64,000 bases of DNA, from NCBI GenBank assembly GCA_949987705.1, contig OX465284.1, forward strand, positions 71,409,470 through 71,473,469. The letters run 5' to 3'. How positions within the stretch are numbered: position 1 is the first letter of the stretch; every line of letters begins with the position of its first letter. A program made the position numbers and the translations under genes. Shown piece after piece: positions 11,801-21,779 of this stretch. A model generated the notes under the pieces. The model was not told where the DNA came from. It did not search any database and worked only from the letters and a program-made list of their open reading frames with translations. Source of the DNA: Thereva unica. Taxonomy: Eukaryota; Arthropoda; Insecta; Diptera; Therevidae.

Positions 11801-14047
11801 AACTCTCAACTTTGTTGTAGTACTGCAGGGCTTTATAACGGCGTGATGAGGTAGGTAACAACTTTTGTGAGCCATGTAAGATTCTTCAGCGACTAACTCC
11901 ATATGATTTTTTTGTAGATACTCTGCCATGAATTGTGAGTAAGATTGACGTAGTTCTGTGTTGAGAAGAAATCTGCGTTCCATTTGCCTCAGTGAATGCA
12001 GAGCTGCATTTCGTGTGTCTCCTAAAGCTGTATTAGTTTCTTTTAGTGGTAGTCTCACAACGTATCTACCTTCATGACTTCGTGTATGCGTTCTGTGGTA
12101 GTGGTTTTCGCAGTCTTCTTCGTCAGGTTTCAACCTGGATGATGATGGAGGCTCCTCTGTTTCCCAGAACTTGCGGAGAAGGTTACTGAGTTCAATTGTA
12201 GTTGTGAGGCAGCTGATTGTGGGCGAAGTATGACTTGGACCGCAATCCACTTCTCCTGATAAGATCCAGCCAAGCTTAGTAGCCTGTGCTAGAAGACCAG
12301 TTGATGAGTCCTCGCACGTCCTCACATCCTTCTCGATGATTCTAGCATATGCTCCTGCGCCTATGATAATATCTATTTTTGATGGTTGGTCAAAATCAGG
12401 ATCGGCGAGTTGTAGACCTGCAATGTGTGTCCAATTGTCTTTACGTATTTTTCGAGACGGCATCAGCTGAGTAAGCGTTGACATTACGAGGCAGTCGAGA
12501 GTATATGACCACGACTGGTTAATGAGTGAAACAATATCAAATGTGACTGAATTTTTAGCGACACCAGCGATGCATTTCATTGCGCCAAGGATAGTGACAT
12601 TTGTTTTTTTCTTTGGCACTCCAAGAAGATTGGCCAACGATGATGTTACAAAATTCGATTCAGACCCTTGATCAAGTAGAGCTCGCACTTTAATTCGTCG
12701 TCCGTCTGATGATTGTGCAAAAACAATGGCTGTTGCTAGTAAGACTGATGGATTATTGAGAAGAGTGTTGTTGGCCACGTGGGAGCTAGTTGCATTGATA
12801 ACGTGACTTTGAATTGATGAAGACGTATTATTATTCGAAGCTTGCTGATCAGATGGTACAGTTGATGGTTGATGGATCATCGTGTGATGCTTTTGGTGAC
12901 AATGTTTGCATCGATTCTGTGATGAGCACGTATTGAGGGTGTGTCCAGGTCTAAGACAATTTCTGCAAAGTTGATGAGTATGCAAAAACTTTATTCGTTC
13001 TTCGACAGGCTTTGCTCTGAATTGAGGGCAAAACAAGAGTAGATGACGTTCCTTACAACTCGGGCAAAGCTTCATTGATGACGAATAATGCGTGCGAGTG
13101 ATGATCTTAGATGATCTTGATGGTGGTGTATCCGTAGAGTAAGCGTGATTGTCCTTCAATGCACTTAATGCATGTAATCTCCCTTCCAGATATCGCTGAA
13201 GAGATTCAAATGACGGTACTTCATTGGATGAACTTAACGATGTTTCCCAGTCTTTACGAGTGCTACGGTCTAGTTTAGACGTGAGAAAATAAACAAGCCA
13301 TTCATCCCAATGCTCCACAGGACGTGATAGATTTTCGAGAGCTCGAACTGATTGGTTAAATTCATCAATTACTCTACGGAGTTCAACGGGTGACTCAGAA
13401 GCCATACCCGATAAAGTAATTAACACGTTTAAGTTTGCATTAACAAGTAGTCGTTGATTATTATATCTCTCTGTTAGTATTTTCCAGGCAGCATGATAGT
13501 TTGCATTTGTAACTGAAAGATGCTTTAGCAATTTTGATGCTTCACCTGTGATGCTTGACTTTAGGTAGTGTAATTTCTGAACATCATTAAGTGAGGTGTT
13601 ATTGTCAATCAACGACATGTATGTGTCATAAAACGAAGGCCATTCGCGATAGGAACCACTAAAGTGAGGTAAATCTATCTTTGGTAATCGTATTGTCGTA
13701 GATTGAACGGCAATTGGTGTGGAAGCCAACATCGATGAGTTATGTGAAATTTGAAATGGTGCTAATTGCTCATTAAGCCAGCTAGATGCTTCGATATAAG
13801 CTTGTTCCACAATTGCAAAGACATCTTCTTTTAGTACATTTTCATTAACCTTTTGATCAGCGTTCGCAACTTCGACTAATTCATCATAACTTGTTAAGTA
13901 TTCATTCCAATATCCTTCCAACAGTTGTATGCGGGCCTTAAGAAAAGATTCAGTACGTTTATCTTTGCCTGTCTTTTGAGTGTTGATTAAGAATTTTGTG
14001 ATCCAATTTGCACGACAAATTGTCTTTTCTTTTAGCTTGTCAAACAT
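8876..14047 (-). CDS. gag-pol: BEL/Pao Gag-Pol polyprotein (intact)
   Basis: A single uninterrupted 1723-residue polyprotein with domains in BEL/Pao order. Residues about 115-280 are the DUF1759 Gag-like region. Cys/His zinc knuckles lie at about 325-395. The aspartic protease (DUF1758) has its LLDQGS motif with Asp459. Reverse transcriptase carries YVDD at 870-873. RNase H includes FCDAS, WSDST and NPADC motifs. The integrase has an H-H-C-C zinc region, catalytic Asp1427, Asp1493 and Glu1544 (D-x65-D-x50-E), and a C-terminal DUF5641-like region. No envelope gene follows. All catalytic residues I can check are present and there is no stop or frameshift. The first Met at 14047 gives a normal family length. 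With identical LTRs this looks recently active. Confidence 0.95.
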   Translation of the reverse strand: MFDKLKEKTICRANWITKFLINTQKTGKDKRTESFLKARIQLLEGYWNEYLTSYDELVEVANADQKVNENVLKEDVFAIVEQAYIEASSWLNEQLAPFQISHNSSMLASTPIAVQSTTIRLPKIDLPHFSGSYREWPSFYDTYMSLIDNNTSLNDVQKLHYLKSSITGEASKLLKHLSVTNANYHAAWKILTERYNNQRLLVNANLNVLITLSGMASESPVELRRVIDEFNQSVRALENLSRPVEHWDEWLVYFLTSKLDRSTRKDWETSLSSSNEVPSFESLQRYLEGRLHALSALKDNHAYSTDTPPSRSSKIITRTHYSSSMKLCPSCKERHLLLFCPQFRAKPVEERIKFLHTHQLCRNCLRPGHTLNTCSSQNRCKHCHQKHHTMIHQPSTVPSDQQASNNNTSSSIQSHVINATSSHVANNTLLNNPSVLLATAIVFAQSSDGRRIKVRALLDQGSESNFVTSSLANLLGVPKKKTNVTILGAMKCIAGVAKNSVTFDIVSLINQSWSYTLDCLVMSTLTQLMPSRKIRKDNWTHIAGLQLADPDFDQPSKIDIIIGAGAYARIIEKDVRTCEDSSTGLLAQATKLGWILSGEVDCGPSHTSPTISCLTTTIELSNLLRKFWETEEPPSSSRLKPDEEDCENHYHRTHTRSHEGRYVVRLPLKETNTALGDTRNAALHSLRQMERRFLLNTELRQSYSQFMAEYLQKNHMELVAEESYMAHKSCYLPHHAVIKPCSTTTKLRVVFNGSQKSSSGLSLNDILHSGPKLQNDVFLILLKWRLYPFVLAGDIEKMYRQILVDREDTELQRILWRFSPDEPIKCYRLLTVTYGTASAPYLACRTLLQLANDYQSQYPDACQVIRDNFYVDDALFGAFDEATTINLRNQLIDVLHSGGFKLRKWLSNSPSLLADIPLTDREQLSSIKMVSDPQVKTLGIAWCPITDTFRLNITLTDSEPVTKRSVLADISRQYDPLGWLSPVTITAKIFLQRLWLTKIDWDDELPYDLHNTWLNYRRNLNVLSNLTLNRWIGVTTSQLTLELHGFCDASMNAYGAAVYLRVAHDFDNIQVSLIAAKTRVCPIKTVSLPRLELCGATLLAELMAYVHTNLNLNTASIHLWSDSTIVLAWLREHPSKWKVFVANRVALIHEKMPNATWHHIPSTENPADCISRGIPAEELEHFNLWWSGPPWLKQNSTHWPHFPTKPTTSSIQEEVRTTNLNTIVQKDLDVELLHKFSDLMKLLRVTAYCIRFVFNCKSSRCLRRIDALTLDEISIAHNTWIKLVQGHYFAKEVDHLFRRKPVPSSSKLLNLNPILDHSSLLRVGGRLKNALLNYDEKHPVILPKESYFTELVILRSHTITLHGGTQATLHHCREKYWIINGRSRVRHLIRLCVICARYRAKTKTQLMADLPIDRVRPSKPFLHTGVDFAGPFTVKPFKGRIQKRLKIYVALFVCFSTRACHLEMVMDLTSEAFIAALRRFIGRRGRCTKIYSDNAGNFTATAKQLSQDLNQLMADPNIRHLLINEGIEWLFIPPASPHFGGLWEAGVKSMKYHLRRVVADHTLTIEEMLTLLSQIEACLNSRPLYTLSDDPQDLSALTPGHFLVGESLKTIPTPSTLELPQNKLNRWQLIQQMYEQLWRRWHKEYLTSLQLRNKWQRPHQNVRVNDLVLIKEDHSPPARWSLGRVIQLHPGSDGHVRVVTLKRKDGICKRPIAKLCLLPVNEN

Positions 14048-14824
14048 TTTTTATAGCCGTGATTGTATTTCAAAATGTGTATGAAAGATTATATAAATTA
14101 TATGTACGTAAACCGAAAATTCAAGGTTAATGAAAAAAATGTTTATAAATTTAATAATAAAATCGATCAATTTAACACATTTAGTCAGGAAAATTGTATA
14201 TATGTGACCATATGAAATAATATGCTGGAATTGAAGTTCAGTAAAAATGCTTATTATGTGTAAATTTATTAAAAAAGGATCAAAATGAAATGTTTTGTTA
14301 GCACTTTATAGTAAGCATAGTATAAAATAAACACTTCATACACAAGATTTAAATGCCCTTTTCAAAATAATTCAATACATATTTTGTCCCGAACTGTATT
14401 TTTCAAGCGAATGTTCACAATTCGAGTGATGACATTTCAAATTTCACTTTCACAAAAGGCAGAACATTTTTTTTCCTTTTATTCTCGAACTTGTTATATG
14501 TATTATAACAGCTGTTATGTTTCTACACTTGAATGTATGTGTTTTATTGTTCGCAGGTATAGCTGTTTACGAACGGAACTTTCATGAAGTACCGATATCA
14601 CTGATATTGATAATGTTCTGGCTGGTTAGTAAGAAAAAAATGGAACGAGCTCACCTTTAACAATTCCACATGGGATACATAGTATGTATATTTATGCCAA
14701 TCTTGAGGAGACTCTGCTAGGAATGCTTGTAGTTTTCTTTTCTCTTAGAAAATGTTCACGCACTCATGCACCGCATGCACGAAAAAAACGCGTTAATGTT
14801 TATCGCCGGTAAACGTATCCACTT
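14048..14824 (-). other. Untranslated leader of the BEL/Pao element
   Basis: Non-coding sequence between the primer binding site and the Gag-Pol start, within the retrotransposon. It is AT-rich with no conserved frame. It presumably holds packaging signals, but none can be identified by eye. Confidence 0.6.
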
Positions 14825-14842
14825 ATCCGGCTCGAAGGACCA
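14825..14842 (-). promoter_or_regulatory. Primer binding site, tRNA-Tyr-like
   Basis: On the coding strand this reads TGGTCCTTCGAGCCGGAT, beginning 9 bases inside the 5' LTR. It starts with TGG, complementary to a tRNA 3' CCA. The rest is complementary to ATCCGGCTCGAAGGA, which I recall as the 3' end of insect tRNA-Tyr. The tRNA identity is from memory; the position and the TGG start are direct observations. Confidence 0.75.
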
Positions 14843-14851
14843 AAAATAATA

Positions 14852-15327
14852 TGTATAACGCTTTCAGATTAATAATAGGCAAAACACTTTCAGATTAATC
14901 ACTCAACAAGAGACGAAATAATAAAAAACACTATGGACGTTATAAAAGTTTTATTGAGGAGTCACATTCAATTCAATTCAATTAAGTACATAATTCATTT
15001 CATCATGGTTTTCAAAATTAATATTTAACTTTATACTAGCCGTAGCCAACTGTAAGGCACTAAACTAAGATTTCTAAATTATTTAGGTAAATTTTGTTTT
15101 TAATAGAGTAGAGTTTAACAGTTTCAAGCAGTATTGAATGAGTAACTGTCAATGTTGAGTTTGAAGGAGTCACAAAATAAGCAAGCGCCCGATTTTTAAG
15201 AGAAGTAATTGATGACTGCAGACACAATCAGCACCAGCACTGAGAGAAGCCATTTGCACTGAGATTTGGTGTTGTCAGAGTCTCAAACATGTCACACAGA
15301 GATTTGATGTTGTCAGAGTCTCAAACA
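14852..15327 (-). mobile_element. 5' LTR of the BEL/Pao retrotransposon
   Basis: A 476-bp LTR that I read as identical to 8154-8629. The coding-strand start TGTTTGAGAC is at 15327. The offset between the two LTRs is 6698 bp at both ends, so there are no net indels. The initiating promoter should lie here. The 29-bp tandem duplication occupies 15261-15289 and 15299-15327 with one difference (GGT/GAT). Confidence 0.95.
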
Positions 15328-15332
15328 AATCG
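15328..15332. repeat. Target-site duplication of the BEL/Pao element (right)
   Basis: AATCG, matching 8149-8153. The pre-insertion site therefore read CTTGGGATAATCG followed by TGTACTATTT. Confidence 0.9.
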
Positions 15333-15504
15333 TGTACTATTTTTTTCGCCCGCTTAGCATGAAAGGTCGATTAACGGTCGGTTGATGAGATTTCACTCGT
15401 TTTAGGAGGGATAACAATCCAGTCGAGCTGTTTCTTGATGACCCGATGTCAGAGTCGCTATAGTAAAGGGGCAACACAAAATATCCCGGCTTGGTTAAGC
15501 CAGT

Positions 15505-15635
15505 TTCTTCCTTTCCTTCTCTATCTCTTCACTATCTTCCGAATAGAGCTTGTTGTTCGACATTGCACTCTATACGAAAAAAAAAAAAATAGATCCTCGA
15601 GATTTAAAAAAGCCCCCAAGGTAGTAGTCCCCAAA
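15505..15635 (+). mobile_element. SINE 3' part (family with TGTTGTTCGACAT tail)
   Basis: This shares an ordered set of motifs with the full SINE at 49748-50030: a pyrimidine-rich CTTCC/CTCTC stretch, GAGCTTGTTGTTCGACAT, CTATACGAAAAAA, then ATAGAT and a final AGCCCC block. The tRNA-derived head is missing, so it is 5'-truncated. A reverse-oriented copy lies at 39898-40000. Confidence 0.65.
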
Positions 15636-15639
15636 TAGA

Positions 15640-15985
15640 AATTTTCTCTAGTAATCCACCAGTAACTGGTTAGTTTTTACTTTTCTCTACCAAGTAACCG
15701 GCGAGGAAAGCAGTTGAAGTCCTTGTTAGTTTATGCAACGCTAACTTTGTTTGTAAGCTTTATAGAGAAAGTCTAGTCAGCCTCTGACGAGCGCCTCGTC
15801 GTAAACTGGCCACTAACTCGCCACAAACCAGCTAATCCCTCGAAGAAAACCAGCCAACCCCCAGCGGAAAACTAGACGAAATCTGACAAGATTCTCGTAA
15901 AAAACTGGCCAGTTTCTAGTAGAAAACTAGTTGTTACTGGTAGAAAACTAACCAGTGGCTCGTAGAAGTAGCTGGTCTATTTATT
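15640..15985. repeat. Degenerate tandem repeat of ACTGG/CTAGT units
   Basis: A run of diverged units of roughly 25-30 bp built from GTAGAAAACTGG-CCAGTTTCT-like words (AAAACTAG, GGCCAGT, CTCGTAGAA recur). CCAGT and ACTGG alternate, so the array can pair with itself. No coding potential was seen. It follows the SINE fragment directly. Confidence 0.5.
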
Positions 15986-16167
15986 TTTATACAGACGAAA
16001 AAAACTATATCTGAACGAATTTTTCGTAGGATTCCATAAATAATAATACAATTATCAAATTATCCTCTTTGTCCGGCCACCGTTCCGTTCGTTAGCATTT
16101 GGCATAACGGTGGATACTGCTTTTCTGTATAATTTTTGTTTCACTTTTTTTTTATATATGAAAAAAA

Positions 16168-17725
16168 CCAAGCTTAGGTGTAACCCTTTATACTACCAGT
16201 CCGTCATGTCGTTCAGTTCATGGTGCAATGTCTAGTAGTAAGCTTGGTTTGAAGAATAGAGGAGAATAGGCAAGGTTAGAGGGGGTCTGGAGAAGACGAT
16301 GAACCTCACGTTTGAACTCTAAGGTGTTGTACGAGTTAGGAAATACTGACTGGGAGATTATTCCACAGACGAGTTGTTCTATTCATAAACGAACTTCTAA
16401 ACCGTATTGTGCGTGAACAGGGGGGCTGTAGGGTATGGGGGTAAGCCGAGCGGGCTAGTCTTGTGCTGCGGAAAAAGTATTGCCGTGCAGGCAGGAGGTC
16501 CTGAATTTCAGTGGAACAGTCGCCATGGTAATAGCGATAAAGTATGGAGAGGGCTGCTACATTCCTACGGTGGCTTAAGGTGTCTATGGAGGCGCGAAAG
16601 GGGCCATCAGCAATGAGTTTGAGGGCACGATTTTGCACCTTGTCGAGACAAGCCAAGGTGGTTTTTGGGGCGCCTGCCCAGATATGCGAGTTGTATTCGG
16701 GGCGCGGCCGAATGTAGGATTTGTATATTGTAGCCAATGTGGCTGGCTGGAGGAGGAACTGGCATCTCTTGAGAAAGCGATTTGGAATATGTGATCATTC
16801 CATCGCAGATGCTCCGTTAAAGTTACCCTAGGATGTTGAGAGTTGAGTCAGCCGTTAGATTCTCTTTATCCACTGAGATAGGAGGAAGGTAGGTACAATT
16901 TTTGTTGGAAATCAGACAGTACTTCGTTTTTGCGGCATTGAATTCGACGCGTTTCATTTCGCCCCAATGAAGAATCGATTCGATATCCCGGTTGATCGAA
17001 GTCGACATCAGTTGACGGTGGTAAAGACAAGGTCTGGCACATTGACCCCTTGGGAACTCCGGCCGAAATGACATGTGGGTTGGATTCGCCGCCGTCCAAT
17101 ACTACCTTGATTGAACGGCCTGAAAGAAAGCTCTTAATCCAGTTCCTTAGAACTAAGTGTTTACCAATAGCTTTGAGTTTATTCAACAGAGCTGGGTGCC
17201 ATACTCTGTCAAAAGCCTTTGATATATCTAAAGCAACCAGACCAGACTCGCCAAAGATGTGAATGCTTTGGTTGATACGCTCGGTTAAACACACAAGCAG
17301 ATCGCCAGGTAGGCCGTTTAGGTCTGAAGCCGTATTGCCTGTCGTGTATAATTTGGTTGGATTCTAGATATTTCATCAGCTTTTTATTAATTATTGTCTT
17401 TATGATTTTGGAGAGAACAGAAGTAATTGCTATTGGGCGGTAGTTTAACGGGTCACTGGCTTCACCTTTTTTTGGGATTGGCTGAACATGAGCTAGTTTC
17501 CAAGAGTCGGGATACACTCCGGAGAAGTAAGACAAGGCAAAAAGTTTGCGCAGGGGTTTAGCCAAAGGTGAGGCACATTTTTTAAGTACCATAGGAGGGA
17601 TTTTGTCGGGGCCAGTGGATTTATTGACGTCGAGTTCTTTGAGACACCTAAACACCTCGCGAGTCCTGAAGTAAGCTCCGTCCATTGAGTGGGTGTAGGA
17701 AATTGCCGGAGTAGTTTTTCCTTAT
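16168..17725 (-). pseudogene. LINE family A reverse transcriptase (broken)
   Basis: The 3' half of a CR1/Jockey-like non-LTR retrotransposon in several frames. On the minus strand 17685-17209 gives the reverse-transcriptase entry (STGPDKIPP, QPIPKKG, NYRPIAITSVLSKI, GFRPKR). Then 17294-17040 gives ALDISKAFDRVWH and SAGVPKGS. Next, 17074-16823 gives the thumb (IESILHWGEM, VEFNAAKTK). Finally 16737-16336 gives the C-terminal region ending RLWNNLPVS. The stretch that should hold the YADD active site, between GVPKGS and the IESILHWG block, is deleted, so it cannot polymerise. A 3' UTR runs to about 16168, ending CCTAAGCTTGG. Frameshifts confirm decay. Confidence 0.85.
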
Positions 17726-17819
17726 CGATCTAGTTTTAGTTTATCCCCATATTTACTAACAAGTTACTCGTACGGCCTCGTCAAAACTAGAAGCAATTTT
17801 TACTTTGGTCTCTCGCCGT

Positions 17820-18260
17820 CCGATCTGGCCATCAGCTCAAATAGCTAAAACGGGAGGTCACACGAGTGCCATCAACGCTCACCAGTTATTGTTACGGTGG
17901 TGCCGTGGGCGTCACCAAAAAAGAAAAATTAGGACAATCACTTATTCACTGCAAATGACGCACTCAACAGTCACTTTGAGGAGATGCAATGGCTTTTCTG
18001 GGCTTTCATGTGGGGATTATCCATACCTAAATTTTGCTTATTTACATAACAACTTAAGTGAAAATAGCCTTCGTCGCTCATAGTCAATTTTAGATATGAA
18101 GCCATCCTCTTCGTGCACATGGTTTAACAGAGTATGACAGTCAGTTAAACTTGCTTGGCGGTCAGCAGGCAGCTATTGGTGAACAGTTTGCAGTTTTAAG
18201 GGAACATCTTTATACGCACGTGTGACAGGCCTTGGCAAGCGTTCGCAAATTGAAAACGCT
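17820..18260 (-). pseudogene. Tc1/mariner-type transposase fragment
   Basis: On the minus strand, with stops and shifts, the translation passes through an LTDCHTLLN-like segment, MSDEGYFHLSCYVNKQN and, after decay, GDAHGTTVTITGER. This is the order of the mariner-type transposase core, where SDEAHFHLxGYVNKQN holds the first catalytic Asp and VTVxGERY follows. It belongs to the same broad family as the fragments at 43690-44040 and 60880-61400, but the copy is independent and heavily mutated. Confidence 0.65.
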
Positions 18261-19019
18261 TTCAACCATCAACAATTGTCTGTATTCGTCCATTCCCTTT
18301 TGAAATTCGATGAAGAAGTCGCATGGGTTTTCACAACAGCTAACTTTTCCAACGAACGTTAGAATGCTTTAGCTTTGTTGTTTCTTATGTTAATCCTCCC
18401 TTCTGCCAAAAACAACTGCTGTCAAAAAGTTGATTCAAAAATTCAGGAAAGAATTCACAAAGTTCAAAAAATCTGCCCACCCCATCGTCCTCGCCTGCAC
18501 CCTTCTCTACAAACGACGTTTTCAGCAGATTTTGGTTGATTGGAGGTTGACCCATGTGAAAACTCCTATATATGTATTATTCTTTTTATGTTTTATTATT
18601 ATGGTGCAATCTTATATTTTGCGCAAACCATGAAAATTATTTCTCCCATCCCGTGAGTGCTTGTGTCTTTTTCCGTTGCCTTTCACTGCGCTCAAAAATG
18701 AACAGCTCATGGGGCGCAATATGGCATAGTGCACCGGGCGCAAAAAAACCCAAGCGCCTGCCCTGTGTATGGGGGCGCTCTTTAACAGATGTCAGAGCAC
18801 TTGTTGGTTTGATGGGAGTGCGTTGTTGGGTTTATTACCGGACACTACACCCTGAAATACCATTGACGAAGGAAAGGAAGGCCAGAGCACTTCACCTGAA
18901 GGAGGATGAGTTAACTATCGAACAGTCAAGTAAGAGCGACATGACATTAGGCAGACTGCTGAACCTGTTCATGTGGTCTGGCCTACAAGTACCAGGTATA
19001 GGCCAGTGAGCGGTACTTT
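18261..19019. other. Unrecognised ORF region
   Basis: A plus-strand frame at 18572-19009 (145 codons) has an ordinary-looking second half (charged and Leu-rich, with WGAIWHSAPGAKKP, KERKARALHLKEDEL and MTLGRLLNLFMWSGLQ). I recognise no family. It may be old transposon coding sequence or chance. Confidence 0.25.
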
Positions 19020-20789
19020 CGGACCCTTTACCTAAAATAGGGAAGAAGTAGAGCCAACAAAAATATAAAAAACAATTTCAATTCAAATAAATTTATTTCT
19101 AAATCTCTTCATAATCATCATCATTTTTCGTCACAATTTTTCTTCTTTCGTTTTTCTTTATCCAATAAATTTTCTTTTTATCTTTATATGAATCTCTCTA
19201 CAATTTTCTTTTTCATCATTTTCACAATTTATTTTTTTTTTATTTTTTTTGGACAAATATACAAGAGAAAATAAATAACAAAAAAAAAGGAAATTTAAAT
19301 GTTTTATTTTTCGTTTGTTTTTTTTCATCAGTCTTTGCATGTGTGCTTCATTATCATGATTTTTTTATTTTTATTATTTAATTTTATATTTTTCCTTTTT
19401 TAAATTTTTTTTCTGTTTTTTTCTTTTAACTTTATTTTAAATTTATTAATTAATTAATAATATTCACAAAGGAAAGAAAATTGCTTTTTGATACATTTTT
19501 TTAGCAACATATAGTATAATTTGTTTTTTTTGTTTTGCTTTTTTTAAATTACCTAACGATTACATTTCGAGAAAAAAAAATATATATTATATAAAAATAA
19601 AAATTATTAACAAAGAAGTTTTATATTTTTAATTTTTTTGTTATGAAATTTTCTTTTTGTTTAAACAGTACCTAAACGTACAAAAATTCACTAATTCTAC
19701 GATATTTTTTGTTTTCCTTATTGTTTATATGTTTTTATTTTTTTATTTTTTTAATAATTAATAATTATTTTGACTGTGTGTGTGTGTTTTTTTTTGTTTT
19801 TAGAACGAAAAATATAAATAAATTAAATAAAATTAATAGGAAAATTATTACCATAATAATTAATATAAACAATTTTTTAATCTTTTTTTTAATTTTTTTT
19901 TTTGATTTTTTTTTGTTGTTTTTATTTTTTGTTGTAGTTTTGTTAACTAAAAACACATGCAGAGATTTTTATTTGCGATCTGTGGAGAAGGGGTGTTTTG
20001 CCTACATTTCTTTTTTTACTTTATTAATTATTTACAAGAATTACATAGAATATTTACAATTTTTTTGTGATTTACAGGATGCCAATAAAGTTCTGAAAAA
20101 ATTGTTTCTAAACAAAATTTTCTTATCTTATTTTTTGTTGATATTTTTATTTTGTTTTTTTGATATCTATTTTCATGTATTGCTTAGAAGTTTACGTTAT
20201 TACGATTGTGTGGCAGTGAAAATGAAAACTATGATCTTGTTACATCCAAAAATAGAGCTTAACTTTCCGGGATGTTTACACAATAACAAGACATGACACC
20301 CCCGGAAAAGGAACAGGACAGACAAGAATGAAAAAATTAGTTTTTTGATAGGCGCGCGACAGTGTTGATATTTTTAAAGGTGTTTTTAAATTCATGTTTT
20401 TTTTTTCCTACATTCATCATGGACTAGAAAAAATTTGTTTGATTTTTCACGTTTCACGTTTTTTTTTTATTTTTTTTTTCTAATTTCTTACATATTTTTT
20501 TTTTATTTTGTTTTTGATCTCACTCTTTCCCTTACGTAAGGTGGGCACATGGCGGGAAATTTAAAAAATTTTTTTTAGAAAGATAAATATTTCCCTTTAT
20601 CAATTTATATTCAAAACTTCCCGTCTTGAACCACCGGCATTTACAGCATTTTTTATGTTTTTTGTTTTTATTTGGCAAATTATTTACACTATTTACAGCG
20701 GTTTTATAATATTTACACAAAGCCTGTTTTACTTAAAGCAGGCTTTCTTCTAATTCATACAAAAAAAAACAAATACGAGGGTGTATGTT
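19020..20789 (-). other. T-rich tract, probable 3' UTR of the membrane-protein gene
   Basis: Extremely T-rich on the plus strand (A-rich in the sense of the minus-strand gene), directly after the stop codon at 20790. It has several TTTATT words (AATAAA on the minus strand), e.g. near 20666 and 19090. The long Phe/Leu-rich plus-strand frame at 19709-20296 is an artefact of this composition. The exact polyadenylation site cannot be set. Confidence 0.45.
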
Positions 20790-21260
20790 TTACACATGCA
20801 GTGTCCTTGTTCCCGGCAATATTTCGTTCTTAATCAGTCCTTCCTTATCGACTGTAAGATCCTCCCGCTGCCTTGTAATGGCGTAAATAATTAAAATGCC
20901 TAAGAATAGCGCTAAGGATCCGAACATCGCGAACAATATACTCCGCGACAGGAACTCGGATGAGTCTGCTGGTAGTGATGATAGCTTACTTCGTATCACT
21001 GTTGGTGTTCGTGCTGGTACTTTACTATCGGTTGTTGTTTCTGTTGTGGTAGTGGATTTTGTTTTGGTATTATCCTTTGAGCTATCCTTGAGGATTTTAA
21101 GGCGATCCTCGGAGTCTGTTGATACAATTTCAGTTGGGAAAATTTCTTGTAGAGTTTTCATACTAGAATCGATGCTAATTGGTTGAAGTGTTGATGATGC
21201 TCCGCTGATTTTCCTAGTGTCTACGATTAGTTTGAAGGATCTTCTCATGCTGCCAGTGTC
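20790..21260 (-). CDS. Last exon of a FnIII single-pass membrane protein
   Basis: The exon begins after an acceptor at 21261 (TTTCGTTTCCTTCCAG on the minus strand) and stops at 20790. It starts in phase 0 with DTGSMRRSFKLIVDTRK, which would supply the last FG loop and G strand of the fibronectin III domain in exon 27026-27277. A Ser/Thr-rich extracellular linker follows (KSTTTTETTTDSK), then a hydrophobic helix of about 22 residues (SILFAMFGSLALFLGILIIYAI). A charged tail of about 30 residues ends GTRTLHV. The TM followed by basic RQRED is consistent with a cytoplasmic C terminus. About 156 residues come from this exon. The direct join to 27026 is inferred from matching phase and domain logic. 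No gene name is secure. Confidence 0.65.
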   Translation of the reverse strand, partial: DTGSMRRSFKLIVDTRKISGASSTLQPISIDSSMKTLQEIFPTEIVSTDSEDRLKILKDSSKDNTKTKSTTTTETTTDSKVPARTPTVIRSKLSSLPADSSEFLSRSILFAMFGSLALFLGILIIYAITRQREDLTVDKEGLIKNEILPGTRTLHV

Positions 21261-21779
21261 CTGGAAGGAAACGAAAATAAAAATCGGTGTTATTTAAATG
21301 ATTTACTATAGTTCTTCATAAAGTTTGAGTAGTGTGATTAGGGAAATGCTCCAAACTGAATATCTACTTCCTATATCCGAAGAAATACCTCATATTTTAC
21401 ATGGCCGACTTCGGCGCTCGCAACTATTTACATTTATTTTATTCTTTTATTATTAACTTTATCAGACGAAATTAATAAAACTAGTCGAAATGAGAGTTGT
21501 GAGAATTTACAACAATTGATTGATGGATTGATCGTGGGAAGTGCAACCAAAGCATTTTTGAGTGCATAACCCTGGCATTAAAATTGCGCGCGCAGATCAT
21601 GAGAATGTTATGGATTGTTTGGGTTCGGATTCAACATCACGGTCACATGCCGAACTACTTGGGTTAAATAAGCTGATACGGGGTTTCATTTATATTATCG
21701 AAAGGTTGACGTATGCAATCCATTCATAGAAAACAAGTCATTTTTATTACTGAGGATGCTGTTTCTTTTTGTTTGTTAG

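Noticed and set aside
8876..14047. Several plus-strand ORFs of 60-98 codons within the BEL/Pao element
   Set aside because: They are antisense to the intact Gag-Pol and contain no recognisable domain.
18572..19009. 145-codon ORF as a host gene
   Set aside because: No domain, no splice context and it lies amid transposon relics; left as unassigned.
19709..20296. 195-codon Phe/Ile/Leu-rich ORF that looks like a membrane protein
   Set aside because: The hydrophobic residues come from T homopolymers in an AT-rich tract; there are no motifs and no splice context.
20896..21186. Plus-strand ORF opposite the terminal exon
   Set aside because: It is the antisense shadow of the exon at 20790-21260, which has an acceptor, domain logic and a TM helix.
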